A DNA stretch of 64,000 bases from Oceanobacillus saliphilus (GCF_023522835.1 NZ_JALCZU010000002.1:531111-595110), one strand, 5' to 3'; numbered from the stretch's first letter, positions 36,901 through 45,852 are shown. Program-made: numbers and translations. The notes: a model not told the origin generated them from the sequence alone.

Positions 36901-37634
36901 CCATCATTTTCCTTTGTTATAGCCAGAGCGAGCTCCATCTCTTGTTCGATCGCTTCAAACTGGTTTTTCACTTCCTGCTTAATCATTGTCAGCCATGGTA
37001 AATCTGTATCCTTCCAATCATCCGGTAGTTGATACACTTCAGCAAGCTGATCAAGCCATTGATCGGGCCACGGATTTTGTGTTGCAAATGTGTATAAGTC
37101 CATAATCAGATTCTCTACTTCCAGGTCACTTCGATCATTGGAAAAACGATCCACTACTGCAAAAAATGACTCCTGGTTTCCCGTCTCATCTCCGTACCAT
37201 TCTTCAAATAAATCGTCTAGTACTTCCTGCTTTATTAAATCGCCTTCCATATCATTGGCAATTCGAAAAGATGGGTCTATATCGATCATATATGCATACT
37301 TTCTCACTATATCAAGACAGAAGGAGTGCAAGGTGGAAATCGATGCTCGTTGCAATAATGAGAGCTGTTTTTTCAAATGCATCGATGCTGGGTTTTCTGC
37401 GAGTGCTTTTTCTAGAGCAACTCCTACACGATTTCGCATTTCCTGTGCAGCAGCATTTGTAAATGTAACGACGAGCAATGAGTCAATATCGACCGGTTTC
37501 TGATTCGATAACAGCTTTTGGATAATTCTTTCTACAAGTACTGCGGTTTTTCCGGACCCCGCTGCAGCTGCGACGAGAATATCGCTGCCATCGGAATAAA
37601 TCGCATCTTCCTGTTCCTTTGTCCAATTAACCAT
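33903..37634 (-). CDS. addA: ATP-dependent helicase/nuclease subunit AddA
   Basis: About 1243 residues. AddA is the helicase-nuclease half of AddAB, which resects double-strand breaks and recognises Chi for RecA loading. Walker A is AAAAGSGKTAVL near the start, motif II is VLVDEYQDTN, the UvrD-type motifs continue (ARNFRSREQVL, MTIHKSKGLEFPVV, YVALTRAKEKL), and the C-terminal RecB-like nuclease is complete (GVIDCLIPKDDGWIILDYKTD region with D..D-Y-K). I start at MVNWTKEQ (37634), where GGAGG is eight bases upstream; it overlaps the addB stop (ATGGTTAA). Downstream of addB in an operon. Confidence 0.96.
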   Translation of the reverse strand: MVNWTKEQEDAIYSDGSDILVAAAAGSGKTAVLVERIIQKLLSNQKPVDIDSLLVVTFTNAAAQEMRNRVGVALEKALAENPASMHLKKQLSLLQRASISTLHSFCLDIVRKYAYMIDIDPSFRIANDMEGDLIKQEVLDDLFEEWYGDETGNQESFFAVVDRFSNDRSDLEVENLIMDLYTFATQNPWPDQWLDQLAEVYQLPDDWKDTDLPWLTMIKQEVKNQFEAIEQEMELALAITKENDGPYHYADTIDSDMLLLRNALSHIGSWDELQSYMVSSSFGKLSGKRVDCDDLKKEKVKNLRKSYKDRWDGMKSKWFNRNLTSHIEDMQEMAPIIKKLTELVKQFKERFTEYKREKALVDFSDLEHLCLQLLVDESSTKDNIIPSPVAMQFKKQFSEVLVDEYQDTNLVQETILTLISDRTGAGNMFMVGDVKQSIYRFRHAEPTLFIDKYKRFANNDEIAKRIDLARNFRSREQVLTGANYIFRQILDEELGEIDYDSDAELIYGNKMYDEMPYDKPYPELLIIDREAAEEKEDTSTGEENFQDLEKAQLEARAYAEKIKTWIGLGEGNVPMKIVDKETQGQRDLQYRDIVILMRSMTWAATIADELKKQGIPVYAELSTGYFEAIEVKVMISLLKVIDNPRQDIPLASVLKSPIVGLNEDELASIRLADKQHSFYEAAVTYEQLNSDSTAEKLKQFLEQLGQFRMASRQGALSELIWDIYRETGYYDFVGGMPGGRQRQANLRALYDRARGYETTSFRGLFRFLRFIERMEERGDDLGSARALSEQEDVVRIMTIHKSKGLEFPVVIMGAMDKQFNQQDLRQKYLLHKDMGFASKYIDPIKRITYPTLFYHALQQEKLRELLAEEMRVLYVALTRAKEKLIMVGTVASLEKKLQKWQKMIDHSEWVLPAHFRMESKTYLDWVGPALIRHKEAKGLRTEEIGDAVMNEIQADPSRWEVSIIHASELTNLEETTQEMNMQLKEKIINWQPVEVEDEELQEFVGKRLSYHYPYNQAASSRAKQTVTELKRQREIKDEYSDDQLVQSFKAPIVKRPNFMQTEKKVTPAEKGTAMHTVMQHLPMDKPLTKQEIEEYVEVLADKEILTRVEADIVNSEAIEQFFHSDIAKLIMESSTIYREVPFSLTLPASKVYANWKSETDEQVLIQGVIDCLIPKDDGWIILDYKTDTIAKDVTESVRTQLVTRYETQMSLYRQALEEIWKQPVKETYLYFFSKQLLLKVPSA

Positions 37635-40600
37635 CTGCATTGCCCTCCTCTCTAAGTTTCGATAGAATGTCATCATCCTTCATATCAGCCAGTTTGCGAT
37701 AGTTGTTTTCCTCTAAAACTGGATCAAACTGACATACAGAATGAAACGGGCAGAACGTGCATGCATTATTCTGCTTATGCTGATAAGGATTCAGTTGCAC
37801 TCCTCCATTTGTCATATCAATACCTGCATTCGTGATTAATTTGTGAATGTGGTTTTGCAGTGTTGCAAATGTTTCATTATCAGCAACTTTTGAATAGCTG
37901 TTGAACCCTCCATTTTTCTTGAGTCCTGCTGGAACAATTTGACTTGTACCCGTATCAAGCGATATATCCATCATTTTTACGATTTCTTCATTGGATAACA
38001 GGAGACCTTGCATTTTATATTTTTTGAAAAGCTCCTCTTCGATTTCATCGTCACTCATTTTCCGCTTTCCTGAAATCATCGGGTTGTGAACATGGAAATA
38101 AAGGACCCCTGCTGGTGAAGCTTTCGAACCGAGCCATTGCTCTGAGTGGGTCAATACTACATCAAGGTATGACAGCATTTGAAGTGCCAATCCGTAATAG
38201 ACTTCAATTAAGTTCAAGCCTCTGGCACTTGATTTATAATCGATTATTCTCAAGTACAGTGCGTCCTCAATTAATGCCTTGTCCACGCGGTCAATTCTTC
38301 CCCGCAATAAAAGCTCATACCCATTTGGCAGCTGCATGCTTAATGGCGGCAGTTGTTCATTTTCACCGAAACCAAGCTCCAGTCCAACAGGCGAAAAATT
38401 GCTTTGCCTTGCCTGTTCACTTAAAATAAATGTCGCTCTTGCAATAATCTCTTGTAATTTCTGCTGGATATACTTATATCGGTTCGAACTGCGTAATATT
38501 TGGTGCTGCAGAACAGGCGCAAGCGTATGTACCGCTTTTTGGGCATAGTTACTCGCATCCTTTTTGCTTAGCTGTGCAAAATCTTTTCCTTCTACCTGAA
38601 TCCATTCTGTAATTGTTTTTAATGCTTCATGAAAAAGCTGCCCAATATCCGGTGCATCAAGCTTATACGTTTGACGTTCATTCAATTTCAGACTATATTT
38701 CGCAAAGTGCTGATACGAACATTTATAATAGGATTCCAATCGGCTGACACTTGCTTTCACTTGTTGCGGATAAAGCTGCTCAACCGTTTTTGTTGCCAGA
38801 TTGATTGGCCTGTTTTCATAATACAGACTTTGCAATATAGTATAGGTCGTACTGTATTTCGGCTGGTTTTCAACATACCAGTTGTATACTTCCCACCAAA
38901 CCGCTCTCACCGGATAACCTTTACGGATTCTCGCCAATTGAGCGGTCAGCGCAGACCTCGTTTTCACTGGTGTCGTGATGAACCGCTCTGCTTCCACAAG
39001 CTCATCCGGATCTTGGAGCAATACATGGTCACTACAGGCAGGAAATAAGTTCTCCACGCGCTTAATAAGCTGTGAAGGCATTTTCGCCTTTCCTTCTTCA
39101 TCACTTAATGGATAACTGATTCTCAATTTGTCTTCTGCGACTGTGAATGCTAGGTACATATAAAACCAATCATCCAGCAGCTGACGTTTCCCGCTGTCTG
39201 CAAGCCTTATGCCATTTCCTGCGAGAATCTCCCTTTCCTCTTCATTGATCATACCATCTGCAGGCGGCTTCATTGGCCAAATGCCATCATTGACCCCAAG
39301 TAAAAAGGCACATTTGACGCCACTCATTCGTGATCGGTCAATCGTTCCAACAATGACATGGTCCATACTCGGCGGGACATGGGCAAATTTCAGTGTTTCA
39401 AATCCTGCATCCAATGTGGAATGAAAAGTTGATAATTTCATTTCTTCTTCCCCAGCCATTTCAACCATTTCATCTAACAGCTGGATAACAGCACTCCATA
39501 CTTGATCCTGTTCTCTGCCTTTTTCAACCTGTCCGTTGTCATCATAGAGCTCTCTTACTTTTTCCAGACGCTGTGGAACATTCAAATTTTCAAGCAGCGT
39601 ATACACGGCGATACATAATTGTTTTATCGTTGTTGCATTTCTGATTTGCTCATCAAATGGTTTTAACGCTCTCGTAACCTGCCGACGATATTTATTGATT
39701 CGTTTCTGCGTTTCTCTTTCGGAATTGGTTTGGGCTGCATTTTCAAATCCTCTAAATCTTTGAAACTTCCATTCTTCATCATCAAACCATCGTTCACGGG
39801 AGCGGACCCCGTATTCAAGTACATAATTTTCCAATTCATCAATGGCATCACTTGTCAAAGGATCCATCTCGTCTGTTTCTGGTATAAAACCAGTTTTCAG
39901 GACGCGGAAAACTGCGTCATAGCGCCAGTTCCCTTCCACTACGTCCAATACAGACCGAATAAACTCAATCAATGAATGATTAAGCATTGTCCGCTTCTCA
40001 TCAATAAATACCGGAATATCATGGTCATCAAAAATGGTGTGGATCAGGTCATGATACACATCTGTCTGCCTAATGAAGATAGCGATATCTTGAAAACGGT
40101 ACTGTTCTTCTCTAACCATTCGCAAAATTTCCTGGGCAGCACCCTCAACTTCTGCTCGCGGGTGGACCGCCTCAGCGATTTTAATCGGTACTTCCCCTTG
40201 AAATTCCGGAGATGGTCTCACATCAAAGTTTTGTTCCAAATGAGCGAAATATGGGCGATCGCGGAATCTCCCTCTAGCCGGTTCAAGAACAATTGTGTCA
40301 CGGATGGAGACACTATTTTCATTAGCAATTTGTTTCAGAATATGGTAGGTTTCAGTCGTCTGATAAAATAGATCAAGTTCCGAGATTTCTTCGTCCGGAT
40401 CGTCCAGAGTCAGTGCCACAGTAACTGAATGACACGTATTCATCAGCGCTTCCACAACGATGAGTTCTTTAGGCGTGAAACTGTGAAATCCATCCAAGTA
40501 AATATCCGCATCCTGCAGTAGAGCAGAATCGCCTATTTTTTCTGCAAGCAACTGAAGCTGATCTTCAGCATCAATGTAGTTTTCCTTCAGCACTGTCACC

Positions 40601-41121
40601 ATTTTTTCATAAATATACAATAAATCATCAAGCTTATTCATCAATGCCGTTTCACCCGGCGATTTATGCACAGATTGATTCAAATGCTCCATCTGCAACC
40701 GAAGCACGTCAGGTGTAACCTGATAACGTTTGAATTCTGTCATCATTGTCTCCAGCTGATTCAAAAACCCTTGTTTTTCCACAGCCTTCTGGAAGACTCG
40801 CCAATCTCCCTGCTTTTCTTCGATAATCTTTCGCAGCATCATCTGGATACCAACGGAACTGATAAACTGTCTCGTACCTCCACCAGTCTCCTGCAATATC
40901 CTCCACGCCAGTCTAGAAAAACTAACCACCTGTGCTCTGATGCTTCCCTTTATATGCTCATCATTAAATAATGCGAATTCCTGTTGGAATGTCATTTGAT
41001 CTGGCACAATATAGAAAATCGGTGAACCTTGAGGGTTTTGAATTAATTTTTCTTTTATTTCATCGAGAGTTCGCCCACTTTTTCCTGTACCTGATCTTCC
41101 CGTAATAAATCGAAGTCCCAT
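37627..41121 (-). CDS. addB: ATP-dependent helicase/nuclease subunit AddB
   Basis: A 1164-residue AddB subunit. It has an N-terminal Walker A (TGRSGTGKSGRTL), an inactive-helicase body, and a C-terminal nuclease (LLRGRIDRVDKALIED..., RIIDYKSSARG). Cysteines for the iron-sulfur cluster are visible: one in YYKCSYQHFAKY and three in ACTFCPFHSVCQF. With AddA it repairs breaks and takes part in transformation recombination. B. subtilis addAB is ComK-controlled; I did not find clear paired ComK boxes upstream here. Upstream spacer holds two repeat elements and the sip terminator. Confidence 0.96.
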   Translation of the reverse strand: MGLRFITGRSGTGKSGRTLDEIKEKLIQNPQGSPIFYIVPDQMTFQQEFALFNDEHIKGSIRAQVVSFSRLAWRILQETGGGTRQFISSVGIQMMLRKIIEEKQGDWRVFQKAVEKQGFLNQLETMMTEFKRYQVTPDVLRLQMEHLNQSVHKSPGETALMNKLDDLLYIYEKMVTVLKENYIDAEDQLQLLAEKIGDSALLQDADIYLDGFHSFTPKELIVVEALMNTCHSVTVALTLDDPDEEISELDLFYQTTETYHILKQIANENSVSIRDTIVLEPARGRFRDRPYFAHLEQNFDVRPSPEFQGEVPIKIAEAVHPRAEVEGAAQEILRMVREEQYRFQDIAIFIRQTDVYHDLIHTIFDDHDIPVFIDEKRTMLNHSLIEFIRSVLDVVEGNWRYDAVFRVLKTGFIPETDEMDPLTSDAIDELENYVLEYGVRSRERWFDDEEWKFQRFRGFENAAQTNSERETQKRINKYRRQVTRALKPFDEQIRNATTIKQLCIAVYTLLENLNVPQRLEKVRELYDDNGQVEKGREQDQVWSAVIQLLDEMVEMAGEEEMKLSTFHSTLDAGFETLKFAHVPPSMDHVIVGTIDRSRMSGVKCAFLLGVNDGIWPMKPPADGMINEEEREILAGNGIRLADSGKRQLLDDWFYMYLAFTVAEDKLRISYPLSDEEGKAKMPSQLIKRVENLFPACSDHVLLQDPDELVEAERFITTPVKTRSALTAQLARIRKGYPVRAVWWEVYNWYVENQPKYSTTYTILQSLYYENRPINLATKTVEQLYPQQVKASVSRLESYYKCSYQHFAKYSLKLNERQTYKLDAPDIGQLFHEALKTITEWIQVEGKDFAQLSKKDASNYAQKAVHTLAPVLQHQILRSSNRYKYIQQKLQEIIARATFILSEQARQSNFSPVGLELGFGENEQLPPLSMQLPNGYELLLRGRIDRVDKALIEDALYLRIIDYKSSARGLNLIEVYYGLALQMLSYLDVVLTHSEQWLGSKASPAGVLYFHVHNPMISGKRKMSDDEIEEELFKKYKMQGLLLSNEEIVKMMDISLDTGTSQIVPAGLKKNGGFNSYSKVADNETFATLQNHIHKLITNAGIDMTNGGVQLNPYQHKQNNACTFCPFHSVCQFDPVLEENNYRKLADMKDDDILSKLREEGNADG

Positions 41122-41170
41122 TGTTGTTTAGCCCCCATATCTTGTGTTCTATTAGAAAACTAGGCATGCA

Positions 41171-41214
41171 CCTAAGCCTTTTGGGCGGATGCCTTAGTTG
41201 CACGTATGCAAGTA
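41171..41214. repeat. Interspersed repeat A, copy 3
   Basis: In the addB-sip spacer. Core CTTAGTTGCACGTATGCAAG; 24 of 26 core positions equal copy 1 (6716-6741). The left flank CCTAAGCC and the GCCTTAG of the core can pair into a hairpin around TTTTGGGCGGAT. Confidence 0.65.
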
Positions 41215-41240
41215 AGAATGTTTATATTTTTTTACTTGCC

Positions 41241-41286
41241 AAAAAATAGAGCTTCTATCTATTTTACCAAAGATAGAAGCTCTATT
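41241..41286 (-). terminator. Terminator of the signal peptidase gene
   Basis: Perfect 16-bp stem AATAGAGCTTCTATCT / AGATAGAAGCTCTATT, T-rich behind on the minus strand. Confidence 0.85.
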
Positions 41287-41297
41287 ATAGAGAGGAT

Positions 41298-41330
41298 GTT
41301 CAAAAAGTCTGGTAAAATCCTCCATTTGAA
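41298..41330. repeat. Interspersed repeat B, copy 1
   Basis: GTTCAAAAAGTCTGGTAAAA plus T, followed by CCTCCATTTGAAA, directly behind the sip stop. It matches copy 2 (46048-46068) in 19 of 21 core positions. Confidence 0.6.
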
Positions 41331-41336
41331 AGATAG

Positions 41337-41888
41337 CTATTTGCCAAAACTCAGTTTTGTCTGTGATAGTGGCCAATACGTAACGTCTACTTTCCCTACA
41401 AGCTGATCTGTTGAAATAAACCCGAATGATCTACTGTCCAGGCTATCTTGGCGGTTATCGCCCATTACAAAGAGCTTACCTTCTGGCACCACATTTTCAC
41501 CCGTTGTTTCTTCCAATGTGAAATTATTGGTGAATGGCCTGGAATCGCTCGCTTGTACATATGCATCAAGAAAGTCCTCCTTCACATAGTCACCATTCAC
41601 ATACAATTGGTCATTTTTGTATTCAATCCGGTCACCAGGCAATCCGATTACCCGCTTCACATAATCATCCTCCTCATTTGCATGAAAAACGATGACATCA
41701 AAACGATCGACACCTTTTAAATCGTAAACAATTTTATTTACCATCAGCAAATTACCATCATATAATGTCGGTTCCATAGATTCACCGTCAACAACATAAC
41801 TTGCAAAAATGGTTGAGCGTAATATTATCGCAAGTACAACTGCAAGTATGACGATGGGGATAAGTCTACGATAATTATATTTTTTCAT
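41337..41888 (-). CDS. sipS: Signal peptidase I
   Basis: A 183-residue type I signal peptidase with one N-terminal anchor (LIPIVILAVVLAIILRS). The catalytic dyad is Ser37 (DGESMEPTL) and Lys78 (YVKRVIGLPGD); boxes NKIVYDL, FVMGDNRQDSLDSR and the C-terminal strands follow. It cleaves signal peptides of exported proteins. B. subtilis has several paralogues (SipS, T, U, V, W); this position next to yhjE and addB suggests a sipV-type copy, so the symbol is generic. A terminator follows. Confidence 0.88.
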   Translation of the reverse strand: MKKYNYRRLIPIVILAVVLAIILRSTIFASYVVDGESMEPTLYDGNLLMVNKIVYDLKGVDRFDVIVFHANEEDDYVKRVIGLPGDRIEYKNDQLYVNGDYVKEDFLDAYVQASDSRPFTNNFTLEETTGENVVPEGKLFVMGDNRQDSLDSRSFGFISTDQLVGKVDVTYWPLSQTKLSFGK

Positions 41889-41943
41889 TGTATCTTCCTC
41901 CAGGGCTGTTATCTACTCTTATAATACCCAGGAGGAAGATGTT

Positions 41944-42600
41944 TTAATCTTTCTTCATATTTGGATAGTTCTTATTTACTACCTTTTTTTGCAATCTTTT
42001 TTCAAGAAACTTTCCTAACATCCAAAAAAGGACGATACCGACTCCTACCAAGATGGTTTTAAGCGGACTCTTTGCGAATTCCATTATGCTTGACCCTATA
42101 TAGGCTATCGAAAAAATCATCACCGTTTTACCTAGCAAAACGGCTAGAATGAATTGATACGTATTTACTCTTGATAATCCCGCCACAACATTGATAATTG
42201 CAGATGGCGAGAACGGAAAGCACAGAAGCAGGAATAAAGGGCCAAACCCATGACGCTCCACCCACACAGTGATACGTTTCACCTGCTTATTTCCTTGAAC
42301 CTTTTTAAGCATTTTTGTGTTACCAAGTTTACGGATCACCAAAAACACAACAATTGCTCCACTGCTTGCCCCAATCCAGGAAAAAAGAAACCCTTCCAAT
42401 AATCCGTATGCCGCTGCATTTGCCAAAACAAATACGATTAATGGCAAAAAAGGCAGAAATGCTTCTATGAATGGTAATAAAATGCCCGGCAAAGGTCCGA
42501 GCCCTTCATACTTGTTCAATAGCTGCTGAATAAACTCTTCCATTCCTTCTTCTTCAAGGATGGTTCTCCAATTAAAAAAAGTGATGTTTAGTAGATACAT
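41944..42600 (-). CDS. yhjE: TVP38/TMEM64 family membrane protein (YhjE-like)
   Basis: A 218-residue DedA-related membrane protein. The SNARE-assoc/VTT core is visible: GILLPFIEAFLPFLPLIVFV, AAAYGLLEGFLFSWIGASSGA, then FLLLCFPFSPSAIINVVAGLSR, typical of TMEM64 proteins. These take part in lipid or polyprenyl-phosphate movement across the membrane. GAGGAGAA precedes the ATG at 42600; a later Met (42543) is possible. The neighbours match B. subtilis yhjE, which also lies by the signal peptidase gene. Confidence 0.82.
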   Translation of the reverse strand: MYLLNITFFNWRTILEEEGMEEFIQQLLNKYEGLGPLPGILLPFIEAFLPFLPLIVFVLANAAAYGLLEGFLFSWIGASSGAIVVFLVIRKLGNTKMLKKVQGNKQVKRITVWVERHGFGPLFLLLCFPFSPSAIINVVAGLSRVNTYQFILAVLLGKTVMIFSIAYIGSSIMEFAKSPLKTILVGVGIVLFWMLGKFLEKRLQKKVVNKNYPNMKKD

Positions 42601-42812
42601 TTAGATGAATTCTCCTCATATATGTGAACGGCTTTATGATCTTATTATTTATATTTTAAAGTAATCGGTCTAAATAACATAATTTTAACAATTTAAGTGG
42701 CCACTTTCTTTTTATTGTTCTCCAATTATATTTTATTAGTGTATTTTTATTTACTTTGTCATATAATAAGAAATACTGGAACAAACGTTCTATTACGAAA
42801 GGAGTGATCATC

Positions 42813-43205
42813 ATGCGCTATCTAACAGACGAAGAATTGGAATTGGCTTCACGGTTCCTATTCCTGTCCATGGCAATGGTCGTCATCAGACAGGATATCA
42901 GTAATGTTCAGAATGGTGCATTTAAAATTAAAGAACCTTACATGAGTCTTTTAGGGAAAATGGCATCGGAAGCGTCCTTTGAACGAAGGGAATTAAAAGG
43001 GAAGATGAGGGAAAAAAACATGCAGATTGTCCAATTGAATAAAAATGATTCTTTCTCATCTTTTCTCTTTATCTGTCAGGGCAGGGAAGAGAAGCGAAAT
43101 TACTTTAATCCTGCTATCCGTAAAAAGGTGGAAGCCATTGTACAGGAGCTTATGTGGAAGGCTCAGCAACCATATCAACAGGCAGATGCTGGTGCAAAAA
43201 CCTAA
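42813..43205 (+). CDS. yhjD: YhjD-like protein
   Basis: A 130-residue soluble protein of unknown function. It begins MRYLTDEELELASRFLFLSM and has a basic middle (ERRELKGKMREKN), matching the small YhjD-type family found with yhjE. GAAAGGAGTG lies before the ATG. Its last 56 bp overlap the 3' end of comK on the opposite strand, so the coding frames are antisense to each other there. Confidence 0.75.
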   Translation: MRYLTDEELELASRFLFLSMAMVVIRQDISNVQNGAFKIKEPYMSLLGKMASEASFERRELKGKMREKNMQIVQLNKNDSFSSFLFICQGREEKRNYFNPAIRKKVEAIVQELMWKAQQPYQQADAGAKT

Positions 43206-43671
43206 TCCGATTATCTAATAAGTACCGGAACTGTGCCGTCCGCTGCAGCTGATTAAGCATGGAGCCATACGAGATATCAACGATAACTCTCCTGCCATTT
43301 TTAAATAGAACTTCTGTCTGCTGGTCTGGTGCTCTTCCGACTTTATCGATATGTGAATGCGCAATCCAGGAACATTTATGACTTGTTGGTGAAGTAGTTG
43401 GAAAAAAGTACATTCCACTTGAGGGGTCAATGGAGATGGGAGCTTTATGTGTGATACCGCTGATGTCTTTTGTTCCATCCTGCCTGCCCTTAAGGCTCGC
43501 CCCGAAAAATCGGCAGGCATCATCAATAACTTTTGTTGGGTTTCCATCCAGAACATATTCTGCATCTTCCTCCAGAACACGGGTTACCTGATCCCCATTC
43601 ACATCACAATCTGCGATAACCGCCATTGTGAAAGGTGTTATTTCATGCGAAGTAAAATAATAATTTTTCAT
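43150..43671 (-). CDS. comK: Competence transcription factor ComK
   Basis: A 173-residue master activator of competence. The ComK family is plain: MKNYYFTSHEITPFTMAV, the Cys-Arg-Phe-Phe-Gly block (DDACRFFGASLKGR), ISIDPSSGMYFFPTTSPT and SCMLNQLQRTAQFR-type helix (YGSMLNQLQRT). It binds AT-rich paired boxes and is degraded through MecA-ClpCP. Start at 43671 has GGGAGGAAG; the longer frame lacks an RBS. Its C-terminus overlaps yhjD. AT-rich tracts upstream may be autoregulatory ComK boxes. lplJ stands next to it as in B. subtilis. Confidence 0.95.
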   Translation of the reverse strand: MKNYYFTSHEITPFTMAVIADCDVNGDQVTRVLEEDAEYVLDGNPTKVIDDACRFFGASLKGRQDGTKDISGITHKAPISIDPSSGMYFFPTTSPTSHKCSWIAHSHIDKVGRAPDQQTEVLFKNGRRVIVDISYGSMLNQLQRTAQFRYLLDNRIRFLHQHLPVDMVAEPST

Positions 43672-43743
43672 CAATGTTAATCTTCCTCCCAAAGAAAAAC
43701 AAAAAGAAAGTGGCTTACGTACAAATTTAGCACATTACTAGGT

Positions 43744-43787
43744 AAAATGGTACATTTAAACAAAATTTTTAGAAAAAATTAACATTT
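43744..43787 (-). promoter_or_regulatory. Possible ComK boxes upstream of comK
   Basis: Two imperfect AAAA-N5-TTTT-like boxes (AAAATGGTACATTT at 43744-43757 and AAAATTAACATTT at 43775-43787) lie about 70-115 bases before the start, about three helical turns apart. The region is so A+T-rich that chance is likely. Confidence 0.3.
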
Positions 43788-43893
43788 CGTTTATTATTAA
43801 TTTGGCGAACGCTTGGCCTCAGCTATCAATGATTTAAGATTGATTTTCATCCTATTTTTCAGAAATGATACAACAAGCGACTTTCTAACCAAA

Positions 43894-43916
43894 TGAAAAG
43901 CCCACTACTAGTGGGC
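43894..43916 (-). terminator. Terminator of lplJ
   Basis: GCCCACTA / TAGTGGGC stem followed by TTTT on the minus strand. Confidence 0.85.
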
Positions 43917-43925
43917 CCCCGATGG

Positions 43926-44921
43926 TTAATACAAAAGATTGATAAAATCTTCTTTTGAAATTCTGCCAAGGTAATGTGAAACATCAAAATCTTCCAGTAC
44001 ATCTTCAATTGCTTTACGTTGGTGACGGACACCTATTAACCTGTTTTCAAGCTCATTAACATTACCAATCCCAAAGAAGTCACCATAGATTTTGCAGTTC
44101 TCGATTATTCCTTTTTTAACGTCTAGCCGAACATCTACTAGACCTGCATCAAATTTATGTGTTTCCTGTACGTTGAATGCTGGCGATTTACCAAAATTCC
44201 ATTCCCAATTCTGATAACGGTTTTTAGAAATTTTATGGATTTTCTCCCAGTCATCATCTGTCAATACATATTCTGGAACATCTTTTAAATCCTCCACATC
44301 GAATACATGTTTCAGGATTATTTCTTTAAACTGTTCCATCGTAATTTTTTCTTCAAAAAATTCAGAAATATTCGCCACACGACTGCGAATCGATTTAATT
44401 CCTTTTGATTCAATCTTGATTTTCTTGACTTTCAAAGCTTTTGTCAGTTCTTCCAGTTCGGAATTAAACATCAGTGTACCATGGCTGAACATACGACCTT
44501 TAGTAGAGAACATTGCATTACCGGAAATCTTGCGTCCTTGAACAGCAAGATCGTTTCTTCCCTGCATCTCGGCAGGTACTCCCAGTTTATTCATGGCATC
44601 AACCATAGGCTGTGTAAACTTGGCAAAGTTCTGGAAGCTGTTGCCGTCATCTTTTGTAATAAAACTGAAGTTAAGATTTTGCTCATCATGGTAGACTGCA
44701 CCGCCACCTGATAGACGACGTACTACTTTAATTCCCTTTTCATCTACATAATCTGTATTGATCTCTTCGACCGTATTTTGATTCCGACCAATGATAATAG
44801 ACGGTTTATTAATATAGAATAATAAATATGTATCTTTTTCACCAAAATTTTCTAGAATATATTCTTCGATAGCCAGATTTACCATTGGATCTGTGATACC
44901 TTTATTGTCAATAAACTTCAT
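43926..44921 (-). CDS. lplJ: Lipoate-protein ligase LplJ
   Basis: A 331-residue lipoate ligase: it activates free lipoate with ATP and attaches it to lipoyl domains. The conserved RRLSGGGAVYHD loop is at 68-79, the catalytic-type Lys131 in GRKISGNAMF, and the C-terminal accessory domain (about 250-331) is present. Length equals B. subtilis LplJ. Close behind yhfI on the same strand (87-bp gap), the same order as in B. subtilis (comK-lplJ-yhfI). Confidence 0.94.
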   Translation of the reverse strand: MKFIDNKGITDPMVNLAIEEYILENFGEKDTYLLFYINKPSIIIGRNQNTVEEINTDYVDEKGIKVVRRLSGGGAVYHDEQNLNFSFITKDDGNSFQNFAKFTQPMVDAMNKLGVPAEMQGRNDLAVQGRKISGNAMFSTKGRMFSHGTLMFNSELEELTKALKVKKIKIESKGIKSIRSRVANISEFFEEKITMEQFKEIILKHVFDVEDLKDVPEYVLTDDDWEKIHKISKNRYQNWEWNFGKSPAFNVQETHKFDAGLVDVRLDVKKGIIENCKIYGDFFGIGNVNELENRLIGVRHQRKAIEDVLEDFDVSHYLGRISKEDFINLLY

Positions 44922-45008
44922 TATAATGGATCCTCCCTTAATCTATCTTCCTACAGAATAAGTTTAATGCAAAAAATCAAAGTTATCAAAGGAAATAGCT
45001 TAATCGGA

Positions 45009-45740
45009 CTAGTTCTCCCAAACAAGTCCCTCTTGAGCCAATCTGATCGTACCCTTAAAGTATTCTGCTGCTTCTTCAGCCAATTGATCAAGCTCACCAT
45101 ATTGTGGCAAGTGGCTAAGAATCAAGGTCTCTACCCCTGCATCCCGAGCTATCTTTGCTCCTTCTTCACTGTTCATATGGCCAGCATTGGAGCCGTCCTG
45201 ACCAGCATAATAGTTACAGTCCGTAATCAATAGGTTCGCATTTTCAGCAAACCTGCTCCATTCATCCTTATAGCTCGTATCTGCTGTATAGACAATAACA
45301 CTTTCTCCGTCTGTGATTCGCATACCATAACATGGAACTGGATGAACCGTTTCAAGAAATTGGATAGTAAAGGGACCTACTTGCAACTCCTGTTCCGGGT
45401 TATAAGGTAGCGCCTTTGTATACTGGTGGTTCAATGTTTCAAATTCCTTTTCGTCCTTCGTATGGCCATATATCGGCAGGACTTTTTCAGAACCTTTTAC
45501 ATAGTACTCAATAAGTTTGGCATATTGAAGCACGCCAATGTCTGCCACATGATCATGATGATAATGGGAAACTACGACAGCATCCAGCTCGGCAAGTTCT
45601 TTGTATTTTTGTAATTTGGATAACGACCCACTTCCCGCATCGATGAGTAAAGAGAAGTTATTCTTTTCAATCAAATAGGAAGAAGTGGCTCCATCCCTTG
45701 CAGGATAACCTCCCCAGAATCCAATGACAGTCAATTTCAT
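45009..45740 (-). CDS. yhfI: Metallo-beta-lactamase-fold hydrolase YhfI
   Basis: A 243-residue MBL-fold protein. The metal site HYHHDH is at 59-64 (SHYHHDHVADIG), preceded by LLIDAGSGSL; later metal residues sit in ETVHPVPCYGMRI, YTADTSY and LSHLPQYG. These blocks are close to RNase Z/YhfI-type enzymes, not to lactamases. Substrate unknown. It is upstream of lplJ and divergent from yhfH. Confidence 0.9.
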   Translation of the reverse strand: MKLTVIGFWGGYPARDGATSSYLIEKNNFSLLIDAGSGSLSKLQKYKELAELDAVVVSHYHHDHVADIGVLQYAKLIEYYVKGSEKVLPIYGHTKDEKEFETLNHQYTKALPYNPEQELQVGPFTIQFLETVHPVPCYGMRITDGESVIVYTADTSYKDEWSRFAENANLLITDCNYYAGQDGSNAGHMNSEEGAKIARDAGVETLILSHLPQYGELDQLAEEAAEYFKGTIRLAQEGLVWEN

Positions 45741-45781
45741 AATAAATCACTCCTATTTTATAAAAATGTTGTAAAACAGTA

Positions 45782-45811
45782 TTGACAATTTACATGCTGT
45801 TATAATACAAT
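45782..45811 (+). promoter_or_regulatory. Promoter of yhfH
   Basis: TTGACA (45782-45787) and TACAAT (45806-45811) with 18 bp between; a TATAAT at 45801 is too near to the -35 to be used with it. Confidence 0.6.
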
Positions 45812-45852
45812 GTTAGTAACATCAAATAAGCCATTCTAAGAGGAGGATACAC

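Noticed and set aside
43744-43787. Firm claim of ComK autoregulation
   Set aside because: Boxes are imperfect in a very A+T-rich stretch; listed only as a low-confidence site.
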